64,000 bases of DNA, taken from Algiphilus aromaticivorans DG1253 (lineage in GTDB: Bacteria; Pseudomonadota; Gammaproteobacteria; Nevskiales; Nevskiaceae). Within the stretch, counting starts at the first letter, position 1. Each line of letters begins with the position of its first letter. Below, piece after piece: positions 29,370 through 37,777 of the stretch. The translations under genes and the position numbers were made by a program. Under the pieces are notes generated by a model. It searched no databases. It saw nothing but the letters and a program-made list of their open reading frames with translations, and was not told the origin of the DNA. The stretch is taken from assembly GCF_000733765.1 (NCBI RefSeq), contig NZ_JPOG01000001.1:1364001-1428000 (forward strand). The letters are read 5' to 3'.

Positions 29370-31174
29370 GCGCGGACTTCGATAGCCGCTCCTATCTCGC
29401 TCAGCTCACGACTTCTCCCGGCGTCTACCGCATGTACGACGCCAAGGAGGCGCTGCTTTACGTGGGCAAGGCGCGCAATCTGCGCAAGCGGGTAGGGAGC
29501 TACTTCCTGCGCGCCTCGGGCAATCCCCGCATCGAGGCCATGGTCGACCAGATCGCGCGCATCGAGGTTACCGTCACGCACAGCGAGGACGAGGCGCTGC
29601 TGCTCGAGGCCACGCTCATCAAGGAGCAGCGGCCGCGTTACAACATCCTCTACCGCGACGACAAGAGCTACCCCTATGTGCGCATCAGCGCCGATCGCTA
29701 TCCGCGCATCAGCTTCTATCGGGGGCGAAAGAACCGGCAGGACCACTTCATCGGGCCTTTTCCCTCGGCGGCCTCGGTGAAGGAGACGCTGGACTCGCTA
29801 CAGCGTCTCTTCCAGCTCCGACCCTGCCGCGACAGCTATTTCAACAATCGCACGCGGCCCTGCCTTCAGCATCAGATCAAGCGTTGCTCGGCGCCCTGCG
29901 TCGGCCGCATCAGCGAGGCGGACTATGCCCGCGATGTGCAGCGCGCCATGCAGCTGCTCAACGGTCGTGCCGACGCGCTGATGCGTGAGCTGGAGAAGGA
30001 GATGGAGCGCGCCGCCGAGGAACTGGCCTTCGAGCGCGCGGCGCGATTGCGCGACCAGATTGCGGCCCTCAAGCGCATCCAGCAGCACCGCGGTGTCTCG
30101 GGTGGCACGCGCAATACCGATGTCGTCGCGCTCGCCCCGCACGCGGGTAGCAGCACGGTTGTCGTGATGTCGGTGCGCGACGGGCTCAACCTGGGGCATC
30201 GCAGCTTCTATCCGCAGCACCCGGGGGATACCGAGCCGGAGGAACTGATGGAGGCCTTCCTGTCACAGCATTACGCCGAGCATCCGCCGCCGGCCGAGAT
30301 CCTGATCAGTCATCCGCTGACCGCCGACACCGGGCTCACCCAGGCGCTGAGCGCGCGTGCCGGTCGCGAGGTGCACGTACGCATGCCACAGCGCGGTTTC
30401 AAGAAGAAGCTGCTGGAGATGGCTGCCAATACCGCCAACCAGGCCTTGTCGAGCCATCTGACCGAAGCCGCAAGCATGCAGGAGCGCTTGATGGCCATCG
30501 CCGAGCACCTGGAGCTGCCGGCGGCGCCACAGCGCATCGAATGCTTCGACATTTCGCACACGGGCGGCGAGGGCACCGTGGCGTCCTGTGTCGTCTTCAA
30601 CGAGGAGGGCGCTGCGCGCAGCGCCTATCGCCGTTACAACATCAGCGACATCACGCCGGGCGACGACTACGCGGCGCTGGCACAGGCGGTGCGCCGCCGC
30701 TTCCGGACCGGCAAGAGCGAGGGGGCCGTGCTGCCGGATCTCTTGCTCATCGACGGCGGCCGCGGGCAGGTACAGATCGTGGCCGGGGTGCTCGCCGAGC
30801 TCGGGCTGGAGGAAATGCCGCTCTACGGCATTGCCAAGGGGGTGACGCGCAAGCCGGGTCTGGAGGTCTTCATTCGGCCAGACAGCCGTCAGGAGCTGCG
30901 TCTGCCAGCAGATTCGCCGGCGCTTCACCTGCTGCAACAGGTGCGCGACGAGGCGCATCGCTTCGCCATCGGTGGGCATCGTGCGCGCCGCGGCAAGGCG
31001 CGCACGCAGTCCCAGCTGGAGGGCATCGACGGCTTGGGGCCGACGCGGCGGCGCGCGCTGCTACAGCACTTCGGGGGCATCACGCAGGTGCGAGCCGCCA
31101 GCATCGATGCGCTAACCGCGGTGCCCGGCATCAGCCGCCGAATGGCCGAGCGGATTCACACGCAGCTACGTTGA
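29366..31174 (+). CDS. uvrC: UvrABC excinuclease subunit C
   Basis: Makes both incisions in nucleotide excision repair. The 602 residues include the N-terminal GIY-YIG nuclease (PGVYRMYDAKEALLYVGKA), a UVR motif in the middle (about residues 205-235), the RNase H-like domain with IECFDISHTGGEGTVAS and LLIDGGRGQVQ, and C-terminal helix-hairpin-helix repeats (LEGIDGLGPTRRRALL, AVPGISRRMAERI). The start overlaps the uvrY stop as ATGA. Confidence 0.97.
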   Translation: MSADFDSRSYLAQLTTSPGVYRMYDAKEALLYVGKARNLRKRVGSYFLRASGNPRIEAMVDQIARIEVTVTHSEDEALLLEATLIKEQRPRYNILYRDDKSYPYVRISADRYPRISFYRGRKNRQDHFIGPFPSAASVKETLDSLQRLFQLRPCRDSYFNNRTRPCLQHQIKRCSAPCVGRISEADYARDVQRAMQLLNGRADALMRELEKEMERAAEELAFERAARLRDQIAALKRIQQHRGVSGGTRNTDVVALAPHAGSSTVVVMSVRDGLNLGHRSFYPQHPGDTEPEELMEAFLSQHYAEHPPPAEILISHPLTADTGLTQALSARAGREVHVRMPQRGFKKKLLEMAANTANQALSSHLTEAASMQERLMAIAEHLELPAAPQRIECFDISHTGGEGTVASCVVFNEEGAARSAYRRYNISDITPGDDYAALAQAVRRRFRTGKSEGAVLPDLLLIDGGRGQVQIVAGVLAELGLEEMPLYGIAKGVTRKPGLEVFIRPDSRQELRLPADSPALHLLQQVRDEAHRFAIGGHRARRGKARTQSQLEGIDGLGPTRRRALLQHFGGITQVRAASIDALTAVPGISRRMAERIHTQLR

Positions 31175-31222
31175 GCATGTTGTCGGCGCGATACGCCCAC
31201 AGCGCATAAACTTGCGCTCCCT

Positions 31223-31819
31223 GTGACTCGCGGGCGCATCTCCTTGCAATTGACGCTGCCACTGCTGCTCACCATCGGCCGGGTCGGTGCGATTCCGGTG
31301 GTCATGCTGCTCTTCTACCTGCCGGTGCCCTACGCGCGCCAGGCGGCGATGATTCTCTTCGTGCTCGCCAGCGTTACCGATTGGCTGGACGGTTGGCTGG
31401 CGCGTCGCTGGCAGCAGGAGAGCCGTTTCGGCGCCTTCCTGGATCCGGTGGCCGACAAGCTCTTGGTGGTCGCGGCGCTGATTCTGCTGCTCTACGATCG
31501 CCCCGGTATCGTGCTTGCGCTGTTGGCGACGGTGATCATCGGCCGCGAGATCGCAATATCCGCCCTTCGCGAGTGGATGGCGGAGCTGGGCGCGCGCAAG
31601 AGTGTTGCGGTGAGCTGGCTCGGCAAGCTCAAGACCGGCTTCCAGATGACGGCAATTGCCTTGATGCTGTGGGAGCAGCCCCTCGGCGAATTGCCGGTCT
31701 ATCAAGTGGGATACGCGTTATTGATCGTGTCGGCGGTGCTGACGCTGCAGTCGATGTTCGCCTACCTCCGGGCTGCCTGGCCGCAGATGCAGGGCGACAG
31801 CGATGCCGATCACTCTTGA
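31223..31819 (+). CDS. pgsA: CDP-diacylglycerol-glycerol-3-phosphate 3-phosphatidyltransferase
   Basis: Inner-membrane enzyme making phosphatidylglycerol phosphate. The CDP-alcohol phosphotransferase motif is complete: DWLDGWLARRWQQESRFG then AFLDPVADK. The 198 residues have about four to six hydrophobic helices. A GTG at 31223 opens the frame, but a TTG at 31244 gives LQLTLPLLLT, which lines up with the MQFNIPTLLT start of E. coli PgsA; neither has a clear ribosome site, so the start is uncertain. The tRNA promoter overlaps the end of the gene. Confidence 0.94.
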   Translation: MTRGRISLQLTLPLLLTIGRVGAIPVVMLLFYLPVPYARQAAMILFVLASVTDWLDGWLARRWQQESRFGAFLDPVADKLLVVAALILLLYDRPGIVLALLATVIIGREIAISALREWMAELGARKSVAVSWLGKLKTGFQMTAIALMLWEQPLGELPVYQVGYALLIVSAVLTLQSMFAYLRAAWPQMQGDSDADHS

Positions 31820-31843
31820 CTTCACGCGGCAGGCCTCTAGAAT
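31816..31843 (+). promoter_or_regulatory. Promoter of the tRNA Gly-Cys-Leu cluster
   Basis: TTGACT (31816-31821), a 16-base spacer and TAGAAT (31838-31843) are each 5 of 6 to the sigma-70 consensus. A GC-rich discriminator follows, as in stringently controlled stable RNA promoters. The -35 overlaps the pgsA stop codon. The start point would be about 31850, just before tRNA-Gly. Confidence 0.75.
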
Positions 31844-31856
31844 ACGCCTCCGTTGC

Positions 31857-31932
31857 GCGGGAATAGCTCAGTTGGTAGAGCGCAACCTTGCCAAGGTTGA
31901 GGTCGCCGGTTCGAGCCCGGTTTCCCGCTCCA
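31857..31932 (+). tRNA. tRNA-Gly (anticodon GCC)
   Basis: A 76-base cloverleaf. The acceptor stem GCGGGAA pairs with TTCCCGC, the anticodon loop is CTTGCCAAG, the T-loop is GGTTCGAGCC, and CCA is encoded. This is the glyW equivalent in the pgsA-glyW-cysT-leuZ order. Confidence 0.97.
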
Positions 31933-31939
31933 GATCGGC

Positions 31940-31970
31940 AAACCCCGGCGCAGCCGGGGTTTTTGCTTTT
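31940..31970 (+). terminator. Intrinsic terminator between tRNA-Gly and tRNA-Cys
   Basis: AAACCCCGGC and GCCGGGGTTT form a 10-bp stem with a GCA loop, running into TTTTTGCTTTT. It starts eight bases after the tRNA-Gly CCA and ends 13 bases before tRNA-Cys. By form it is a strong terminator, yet two tRNAs follow with no visible new promoter. Confidence 0.85.
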
Positions 31971-31983
31971 GGCCCTGCGAATC

Positions 31984-32057
31984 GGCTCGGTGGCAGAGTG
32001 GTGATGCAGCGGACTGCAAATCCGCGTACGTCGGTTCAATTCCGGCCCGAGCCTCCA
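31984..32057 (+). tRNA. tRNA-Cys (anticodon GCA)
   Basis: A 74-base cloverleaf. The acceptor GGCTCGG pairs with CCGAGCC, the anticodon loop is ACTGCAAAT, the T-loop is GGTTCAATTCC, and CCA is encoded. It is the cysT equivalent. Confidence 0.97.
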
Positions 32058-32100
32058 GTTTCCCGCTACATGCGCAAGACGCCATACTGGGCCATCGCCC

Positions 32101-32187
32101 GCCCGAGTGGCGAAATTGGTAGACGCACGGGACTTAAAATCCTGTGGCCGCAAGGCCGTGCCGGTTCGACTCCGGCCTCGGGCACCA
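32101..32187 (+). tRNA. tRNA-Leu (anticodon TAA)
   Basis: An 87-base tRNA with a long variable arm (TGGCCGCAAGGCCGTG region). The acceptor GCCCGAG pairs with CTCGGGC, the anticodon loop is ACTTAAAAT, and CCA is encoded. It is the leuZ equivalent. ccmA starts only 16 bases after it. Confidence 0.97.
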
Positions 32188-32203
32188 ACGTCTCCGCGCC
32201 ATA

Positions 32204-32830
32204 GTGAACGCCCCGTCAATCTCGCCCGAACCGGTCCCCGCGACCACGGAGCTGCTGCGTCTTGAAGCCCTGACGATTGGCCGCGGCCTACGTGTGCTGC
32301 AGCGCGATCTCGCACTGAGCCTGTCGCCCGGCGAGGTCGTTCACCTGGCCGGCCCCAACGGTTGCGGCAAGACAACGCTGCTGGAAACCATCGCCGGTCT
32401 GCATCTCGCCGAGAGCGGCAGCGTGCAGGCGCCGGACACTGCGGACAGTCTCTGGATCGGTCATCGTCACGGCTTCGCTCTGGAGCTGGACGGTCGTCGC
32501 AATCTCGCGCTGTGGTGCCAGCTGCAGGAGGGCGAGGCCGGGCGCATCGACGAGGCGCTGGACTACTGGCGCATCCGTCGCGCAGCGCGTCGCGCGGTAG
32601 GCGTGCTCAGCGCCGGGCAGCAACAGCGCCTGGCGCTGGCCACGCTGCGCCTGAAGCCGGGCGTGCAACTCTGGCTGCTCGATGAGCCGCTGGCTGCGCT
32701 CGACCGTCAGGCCGTGCCGCTGCTCGCCGAGGAGATCAGCCGCTTCACGGCCAGCGGCGGTGCGGTACTGATGACCACGCACCAGCCACTGCCGGGCGTA
32801 ACGGCTCGCGAATACGAGCTCTCGGCATGA
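32204..32830 (+). CDS. ccmA: Cytochrome c maturation ATP-binding protein CcmA
   Basis: ATPase of the CcmABCD complex that releases holo-CcmE. The 208 residues show Walker A GPNGCGKTT, the ABC signature LSAGQQQR and Walker B LWLLDEP. The GTG at 32204 is the only reasonable start and gives an N-terminus about 15 residues longer than E. coli CcmA. It has no ribosome site, and tRNA-Leu ends just 16 bases upstream, so its mRNA must come from tRNA read-through or processing. First gene of a nine-gene ccm operon. Confidence 0.93.
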   Translation: MNAPSISPEPVPATTELLRLEALTIGRGLRVLQRDLALSLSPGEVVHLAGPNGCGKTTLLETIAGLHLAESGSVQAPDTADSLWIGHRHGFALELDGRRNLALWCQLQEGEAGRIDEALDYWRIRRAARRAVGVLSAGQQQRLALATLRLKPGVQLWLLDEPLAALDRQAVPLLAEEISRFTASGGAVLMTTHQPLPGVTAREYELSA

Positions 32831-33495
32831 CCGGCGCAGCACTGGCAATCCTGCAGCGAGAGTGGCTGCTCACGCGGCAACGCGGGGCGGCGTGGATGCA
32901 GCCACTGGTCTTCTTCGCGGTGGTGATTACCGCCTTCGTGCTCGGCACCGAGCCGGGCGCGCCCTGGCTGAGTGCGGCCGCACCGGCGCTGATCTGGGTA
33001 GCGCTGTTGCTGGCGCTCATCATCGGCAGCGAGCGTGCCTTCCGGGACGACGCGCGCAGCGGCTTCCTGCAGCAGATGATGCGCAGCCCGGCGCCGCTGC
33101 CGCTGCTCATGCTCGCCAAGCTCGCGGCGCAGTGGCTGCTGGTTGCCGTTCCATTGCTGTTGGCAGCGCCGCTCGGCATGGCCGCGCTGGATATGTCGGC
33201 GCGCGCGATGCTGAGTTGCTGGCTGGCGCTGCTGCTCGGCTCGCCGGCACTGTCGGCCATCGCCGGGCTCGGTGCGGCACTCACCGCGAGCCTTCCACGC
33301 GCAGGCATCCTGCTTCCGCTCTGCGTTCTGCCGCTGTGCCTGCCCGTCATCATCTTCGGCAGTGGCGTTGCGCGCACCGCAGATGCCGGCCTGGACAGCG
33401 CCGGCGCCTTATACTTCGTCGCGAGCATTTCATTGCTCTGCCTCTGCGGGCTTCCATTCGCCTGCAGCGCTGCCGCCAAACTGCAAGGACCATGA
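32827..33495 (+). CDS. ccmB: Heme exporter protein CcmB
   Basis: Membrane subunit of CcmABCD; 222 residues with six hydrophobic helices. The N-terminal REWLLTRQRGAAWMQPLVFF and the SERAFRDDARSGFLQQMM loop are characteristic of CcmB. The start overlaps the ccmA stop as ATGA and the end overlaps ccmC in the same way. Confidence 0.95.
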   Translation: MTGAALAILQREWLLTRQRGAAWMQPLVFFAVVITAFVLGTEPGAPWLSAAAPALIWVALLLALIIGSERAFRDDARSGFLQQMMRSPAPLPLLMLAKLAAQWLLVAVPLLLAAPLGMAALDMSARAMLSCWLALLLGSPALSAIAGLGAALTASLPRAGILLPLCVLPLCLPVIIFGSGVARTADAGLDSAGALYFVASISLLCLCGLPFACSAAAKLQGP

Positions 33496-34238
33496 ACTGG
33501 AGCTGGTTCCACAAGCTGGGCTCGCCGCCGTATTTCGACCAGCGAGCGCGCACCTGGGCGCCCTGGCTGGAGCTGATCGCGCTGGCGCTTGTGGCTTATG
33601 GGCTCCTGGGTGGCCTGTGGCTGGCGCCGCCCGATTACCAGCAGGGCGAGGTCTACCGCATCATCTATGTTCACGTGCCGGCCGCATGGCTGTCGCTGGC
33701 GCTGTACACCGCGATGGCCGTCGCTAGTGTGGTCGTGGTGGTCTGGCGCATGAAGCTCGCCGAGAGCGCTCTGGTCTGCCTGGCACCTGTTGGCGCGAGC
33801 TTTACCGCGCTCGCGCTTGCCACCGGCATGATCTGGGGCAAGCCGACCTGGGGCGCATATTGGGTCTGGGACGCGCGGCTGACCTCGGAGCTGGTACTGC
33901 TCTTCCTTTATCTGGGTGTCATCGCGCTCAACAACGCCATGCCCGATGCCCGGCGTGGTGCACGCGCGGCGGCGCTGCTCGCCATCGTCGGCTGGGTGAA
34001 TGTGCCCATCGTTCACTACTCCGTGGAGTGGTGGAACAGCCTGCACCAGACGGCGAGCATCATGCGTATGGGCAGGCCGGCTCTGGATGCGAGCATGCTC
34101 TGGCCACTGTTGGCAATGGCCCTGGGCTTGAGCTTCTTCAGCGCTGGCAATGTGCTGCGCCGCATGCGTGCAGAGAACCTGCGTCGCAATGCGCGACAGC
34201 GCTGGACGCGTGAACAAGTGGAGGGCGCCGGTGTCTGA
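33492..34238 (+). CDS. ccmC: Heme-handling protein CcmC
   Basis: Inner-membrane protein that loads haem onto CcmE. The 248 residues have six helices and the Trp-rich haem-binding segment WGAYWVWDARLTSEL, with flanking His in VHVPAAW and VHYSVEWWN. The start overlaps ccmB by ATGA; the frame extends upstream only as a shadow of ccmB. Confidence 0.96.
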   Translation: MNWSWFHKLGSPPYFDQRARTWAPWLELIALALVAYGLLGGLWLAPPDYQQGEVYRIIYVHVPAAWLSLALYTAMAVASVVVVVWRMKLAESALVCLAPVGASFTALALATGMIWGKPTWGAYWVWDARLTSELVLLFLYLGVIALNNAMPDARRGARAAALLAIVGWVNVPIVHYSVEWWNSLHQTASIMRMGRPALDASMLWPLLAMALGLSFFSAGNVLRRMRAENLRRNARQRWTREQVEGAGV

Positions 34239-34392
34239 ATGGCTGGCAATGGGGGGGCATGCGGCCTACGTGTGGTCGAGCTTTGCCTTGACGGCAAGCG
34301 TGGTTGCGTGGAATGTGCTCGCCGCGCGGCTGCAGCTGAGCCGCGCCCGGCAGGAAGTCATGGAGATCTTGGATGAAGATGACGGCGCGTAG
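34231..34392 (+). CDS. ccmD: Heme exporter protein CcmD
   Basis: A small 53-residue membrane protein with one helix (AAYVWSSFALTASVVAWNVL), then a basic and acidic tail. CcmD keeps CcmABC bound to holo-CcmE. A GTG start at 34231 is supported by GGAGG about six bases upstream and overlaps the ccmC stop. Size, single helix and position make the call; sequence conservation in this family is low. Confidence 0.9.
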   Translation: MSEWLAMGGHAAYVWSSFALTASVVAWNVLAARLQLSRARQEVMEILDEDDGA

Positions 34393-34849
34393 ACAGCGGC
34401 TGGCATGGGTTGGCGTGCTGCTGATCGCGGTGGCGGTGGCGGTGGCGCTGGGCTCTATGGCTTTTCGCGAGAACCTTATGTATTTCCACACGCCCAGCGA
34501 TATCGCTGCCGGCGAAGTGCCCAGCAGCAGCAGCTTCCGGCTGGGCGGTCTGGTCGCCAGGGACAGCGTCGAGCGTGACTCGGATTCGCTGAAGGTGGCG
34601 TTCCGGATCGCGGACTGCAACAACGAGGTTCAGGTCGAGTACTCGGGCATCCTCCCCGACCTTTTCCGAGAGGGGCAAGGCATCGTGACGACGGGCTATC
34701 TGGACGATCAGCAGCGCTTCATCGCATCGCAGGTTCTTGCCAAGCACGACGAGAATTACATGCCTCCGGCACTGGCCGAAGCGCTGGATGACGGAACCGG
34801 CCACAGCTGCGATCCCTTCAAGCCCGTACGCGCGGCGAACGCCTCCTGA
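34373..34849 (+). CDS. ccmE: Cytochrome c-type biogenesis haem chaperone CcmE
   Basis: Periplasmic haem chaperone anchored by one N-terminal helix; 158 residues. The covalent haem-binding H125 and Y129 lie in AKHDENYMPP, the HxxxY motif. Start MKMTARRQRL overlaps the end of ccmD by 20 bases; a second ATG at 34379 is an alternative. Its stop shares one base with the ccmF start (TGATG). Confidence 0.96.
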   Translation: MKMTARRQRLAWVGVLLIAVAVAVALGSMAFRENLMYFHTPSDIAAGEVPSSSSFRLGGLVARDSVERDSDSLKVAFRIADCNNEVQVEYSGILPDLFREGQGIVTTGYLDDQQRFIASQVLAKHDENYMPPALAEALDDGTGHSCDPFKPVRAANAS

Positions 34850-36810
34850 TGCTGGCAGCAACCGGAGAAATCGCGCTGGCGGCAGCGGTCTGCATCTGCG
34901 TGCTGCAGATGCTCTTTGCTGCACGAGTCGCCACCAGCGGCCAGCCCGAACGCGATCTGCCGCTGGTGCGCGGCATGATCAGCGCACAGCTGCTGCTGCT
35001 GATCGTGGCCTATGTAGTGATGTCGGCGCTCTTCGTGCGCGATGACTTTGCCGTGGCCTTTGTTGCCGGTAACAGCCACGCGAATCTGCCGGTGATTTAC
35101 AAGCTCACCGCGGTCTGGGGCGGCCACGAAGGCAGCCTGCTGCTCTGGATGTTGATGCTCGCCGGCTGGAGCTGGATGGTGAGCCTGCGCAGCAGCAGCC
35201 TGCCGCCGGTGACCGCCGGCGTCGTCATGGGCGTGCTGGGTTTCGTGTCGCTGGGCTTTCTCAGCTTCACGCTGTGGACCTCGAACCCCTTCGATCTGCA
35301 GTTCCCGGTACCGAGCGAGGGCAGGGATCTGAATCCACTGTTGCAGGACCCCGGCATGATCATCCATCCGCCGCTGCTCTACATGGGCTACGTCGGATTC
35401 GCGGTGGCCTTCGCTTTCGCAGTGGCAGCACTCATAGAAGGACGGCTCGACAGCCAGTGGGCGCGCTGGACACGGCCCTGGACAACCTCGGCCTGGGCCT
35501 TCCTCACCGCCGGCATCGCGCTGGGCTCCTGGTGGGCCTACCACGAGCTTGGCTGGGGCGGCTGGTGGTTCTGGGATCCGGTGGAGAACGCCTCCTTCAT
35601 GCCCTGGCTGATCGGTACCGCGCTGATCCATTCGCTGGCCGTCACGGACAAGCGCGGCGTGCTCAAATCCTGGACCGTGCTGCTGGCCATCATCGCCTTC
35701 GCTCTGTCGCTGCTCGGAACCTTCCTGGTGCGCTCGGGCGTGCTGGTGTCGGTGCATTCCTTCGCCAGCGATCCGGAACGCGGCCTCTTCATCCTGGCCT
35801 TCCTGGCCATTGTCGTCGGCGGCGCGCTCGGACTCTATGCCTGGCGGGCCAGCCAGCTGCAAGCCGAAGCACAAGTGGTGGCTGTGTCGCGCGAAGGTCT
35901 GATGTTGCTGAACAATGTCTTCCTGACGGTTCTGGCCGGTGTCGTTTTCATCGGCACGCTCTATCCGCTGCTGATCGATAGCCTCGGTCTGGGCAGCATC
36001 TCGGTTGGCCCGCCTTTCTTCGAGGCACTGTTCGCGCCGCTCGGCTTGCCGCTGGTTCTGCTGGTCGGCTTCGCTGGTGTGATCGGCTGGAAGCGCGCGC
36101 GCGCCGGTGAGGCTCTACGCGCAATGGCACTGCCCGCGGCGATCGCCGTCGTCGCCGGAGTCGCGCTCTGGCTGGGCGTCTATCACGCCGCCAGCGGCAT
36201 GGCGCTGGCAGGCATCATTCTGGGCTTCTGGGCGATCGTTGCCTCACTGCGCGACCTCTGGCTGCGCGCGCGCGGCGGTCGTGGTATCGGCAGCATTCCG
36301 AGTTCGCTATGGGGCATGAGCCTGGCGCACATCGGTCTCGGCATCTTCGTGCTGGGCGTGACGGTAGTCTCCAGCTTCGATGTAGAGCGCGACGTGCGGC
36401 TGGGCCCAGGAGATTCCGCCGAAGTTGCAGGCTACGATTTCCAGTTCCAGGGCACGCGTGTTGTGGATGGCCCCAACTGGCGGGCAGATCGCGCCAGTGT
36501 GCTCGTGCGCCGCGGCGATCACGTGATCCGCGAGCTGCAGCCCGAGAAGCGCCACTATCCGGTACGCGGCGACGTCATGACGCAGTCGGCGGTGACCTAT
36601 ACGCCGATGCGAGACATCTATGTCTCGCTGGGTGAGCCGCTCGGCAGCGGCAACTGGTCGCTGCGCGTGCAGTACAAGCCGATGATGCGCATGGTCTGGA
36701 TCGGCGCGGCGCTCATGATGCTCGGCGGCTTCATTGCCGCCACCGACCCGCGCTACCGTCGGCGCGAGGCACGTCCGGCCGATGGCGCCGTGGCATCGGA
36801 GACCGCATGA
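34849..36810 (+). CDS. ccmF: Cytochrome c haem lyase subunit CcmF
   Basis: Large membrane subunit of the haem ligation complex; 653 residues and about 13-15 helices. The WWD haem domain is present as LGWGGWWFWDPVENASFMPW, with conserved His in VWGGHEGSLLLW, MIIHPPLLYMGY and TALIHSLAV. Start overlaps the ccmE stop by one base and the end overlaps ccmG by ATGA. Confidence 0.97.
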   Translation: MLAATGEIALAAAVCICVLQMLFAARVATSGQPERDLPLVRGMISAQLLLLIVAYVVMSALFVRDDFAVAFVAGNSHANLPVIYKLTAVWGGHEGSLLLWMLMLAGWSWMVSLRSSSLPPVTAGVVMGVLGFVSLGFLSFTLWTSNPFDLQFPVPSEGRDLNPLLQDPGMIIHPPLLYMGYVGFAVAFAFAVAALIEGRLDSQWARWTRPWTTSAWAFLTAGIALGSWWAYHELGWGGWWFWDPVENASFMPWLIGTALIHSLAVTDKRGVLKSWTVLLAIIAFALSLLGTFLVRSGVLVSVHSFASDPERGLFILAFLAIVVGGALGLYAWRASQLQAEAQVVAVSREGLMLLNNVFLTVLAGVVFIGTLYPLLIDSLGLGSISVGPPFFEALFAPLGLPLVLLVGFAGVIGWKRARAGEALRAMALPAAIAVVAGVALWLGVYHAASGMALAGIILGFWAIVASLRDLWLRARGGRGIGSIPSSLWGMSLAHIGLGIFVLGVTVVSSFDVERDVRLGPGDSAEVAGYDFQFQGTRVVDGPNWRADRASVLVRRGDHVIRELQPEKRHYPVRGDVMTQSAVTYTPMRDIYVSLGEPLGSGNWSLRVQYKPMMRMVWIGAALMMLGGFIAATDPRYRRREARPADGAVASETA

Positions 36811-37334
36811 TGCGCCGCGTGCTGCTCTACGGCATCCCGCTGGTCACGCTTGTCGGCCTTGTCGCTTTGCTCTTCGCCGGCATGCAGGATCGCGACCACA
36901 GTCTGCCGTCGCCGCTGATCGGCAAGCAGCCGCCGGCGCTTCCGGAACCGCCGGTCGGCGGCGCGGAAGCACTCGCCAGCGCGCGCGAGCAGCTGCATCT
37001 GGTCAACTTCTGGGCCAGCTGGTGCCAGCCCTGCCTGGTGGAACACCCGCGACTGATGGCGCTGTCGCGCGAAGGCGTATCCATCATCGGGGTCAACTAC
37101 AAGGATCGCCCCCGGGCCGCCGAGCGCTGGCTGCAGCAGCACGGTGATCCTTTCAGCATCGTGCTGCGCGACGAGGCCGGTGGTCACGCCATCGACTGGG
37201 GGGTTTACGGCGTGCCGGAGACCTATGTCATCGGCGCAGACGGGCGAGTGCTGCGCAAGCACGTCGGCGAGATCGACGCCGAGTTCGAGCGCGAGGTCCT
37301 GCAGGCGATACGCGACCAACAGGAGACTTCCTGA
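36807..37334 (+). CDS. ccmG: Thiol:disulfide interchange protein CcmG (DsbE)
   Basis: Membrane-anchored periplasmic thioredoxin that reduces apocytochrome c Cys. The 175 residues have one N-terminal helix, the active site NFWASWCQPC, and GVYGVPETYVIG with the cis-Pro. Length is standard. Overlaps ccmF (ATGA) and shares its last base with the ccmH start. Confidence 0.96.
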   Translation: MMRRVLLYGIPLVTLVGLVALLFAGMQDRDHSLPSPLIGKQPPALPEPPVGGAEALASAREQLHLVNFWASWCQPCLVEHPRLMALSREGVSIIGVNYKDRPRAAERWLQQHGDPFSIVLRDEAGGHAIDWGVYGVPETYVIGADGRVLRKHVGEIDAEFEREVLQAIRDQQETS

Positions 37335-37777
37335 TGCGTCGCGGGCTGCAGTGGCTGCTGGTGGTATTCGTCGTGATCGGCAGCTTCGGCGCGCCGCTGC
37401 AGGCGCAGGAGCATGAGAGAATCCCGCTGACGGCCGAGCAGGAGCAGCGCTTTCACCGCCTCGCCAACGAATTGCGCTGTCTGGTCTGTCAGAACCAGAG
37501 CATTGCCGAGTCGAACGCGCCGCTGGCGCAGGATCTCAAGGAGCGCGTGCGCCGGCAGATCAGCGAGGGACGCAGCGACGAAGAGATCAAGAACTACATG
37601 CGTGATCGTTACGGCGATTTCGTTCTCTACAAGCCGCCTTTCAATGCGGTCACCGCGGTGCTCTGGATCAGCCCACTGATTCTGCTCGGCGTGGGCGCGA
37701 TCTGGCTGGCTCTGCGCATGCGGCGCGCGCGCGCCGACGATCTTCCCGACGACGAGCCGGAGCACCTCGAGCGATGA
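37334..37777 (+). CDS. ccmH: Cytochrome c-type biogenesis protein CcmH
   Basis: A 147-residue CcmH/CycL protein with signal peptide (about 1-24), redox motif LRCLVCQNQSI and a C-terminal helix (about 102-122). It holds or reduces the apocytochrome for ligation. It corresponds to the N-terminal half of E. coli CcmH; the TPR half is the separate next gene ccmI, as in Pseudomonas. Confidence 0.96.
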   Translation: MRRGLQWLLVVFVVIGSFGAPLQAQEHERIPLTAEQEQRFHRLANELRCLVCQNQSIAESNAPLAQDLKERVRRQISEGRSDEEIKNYMRDRYGDFVLYKPPFNAVTAVLWISPLILLGVGAIWLALRMRRARADDLPDDEPEHLER

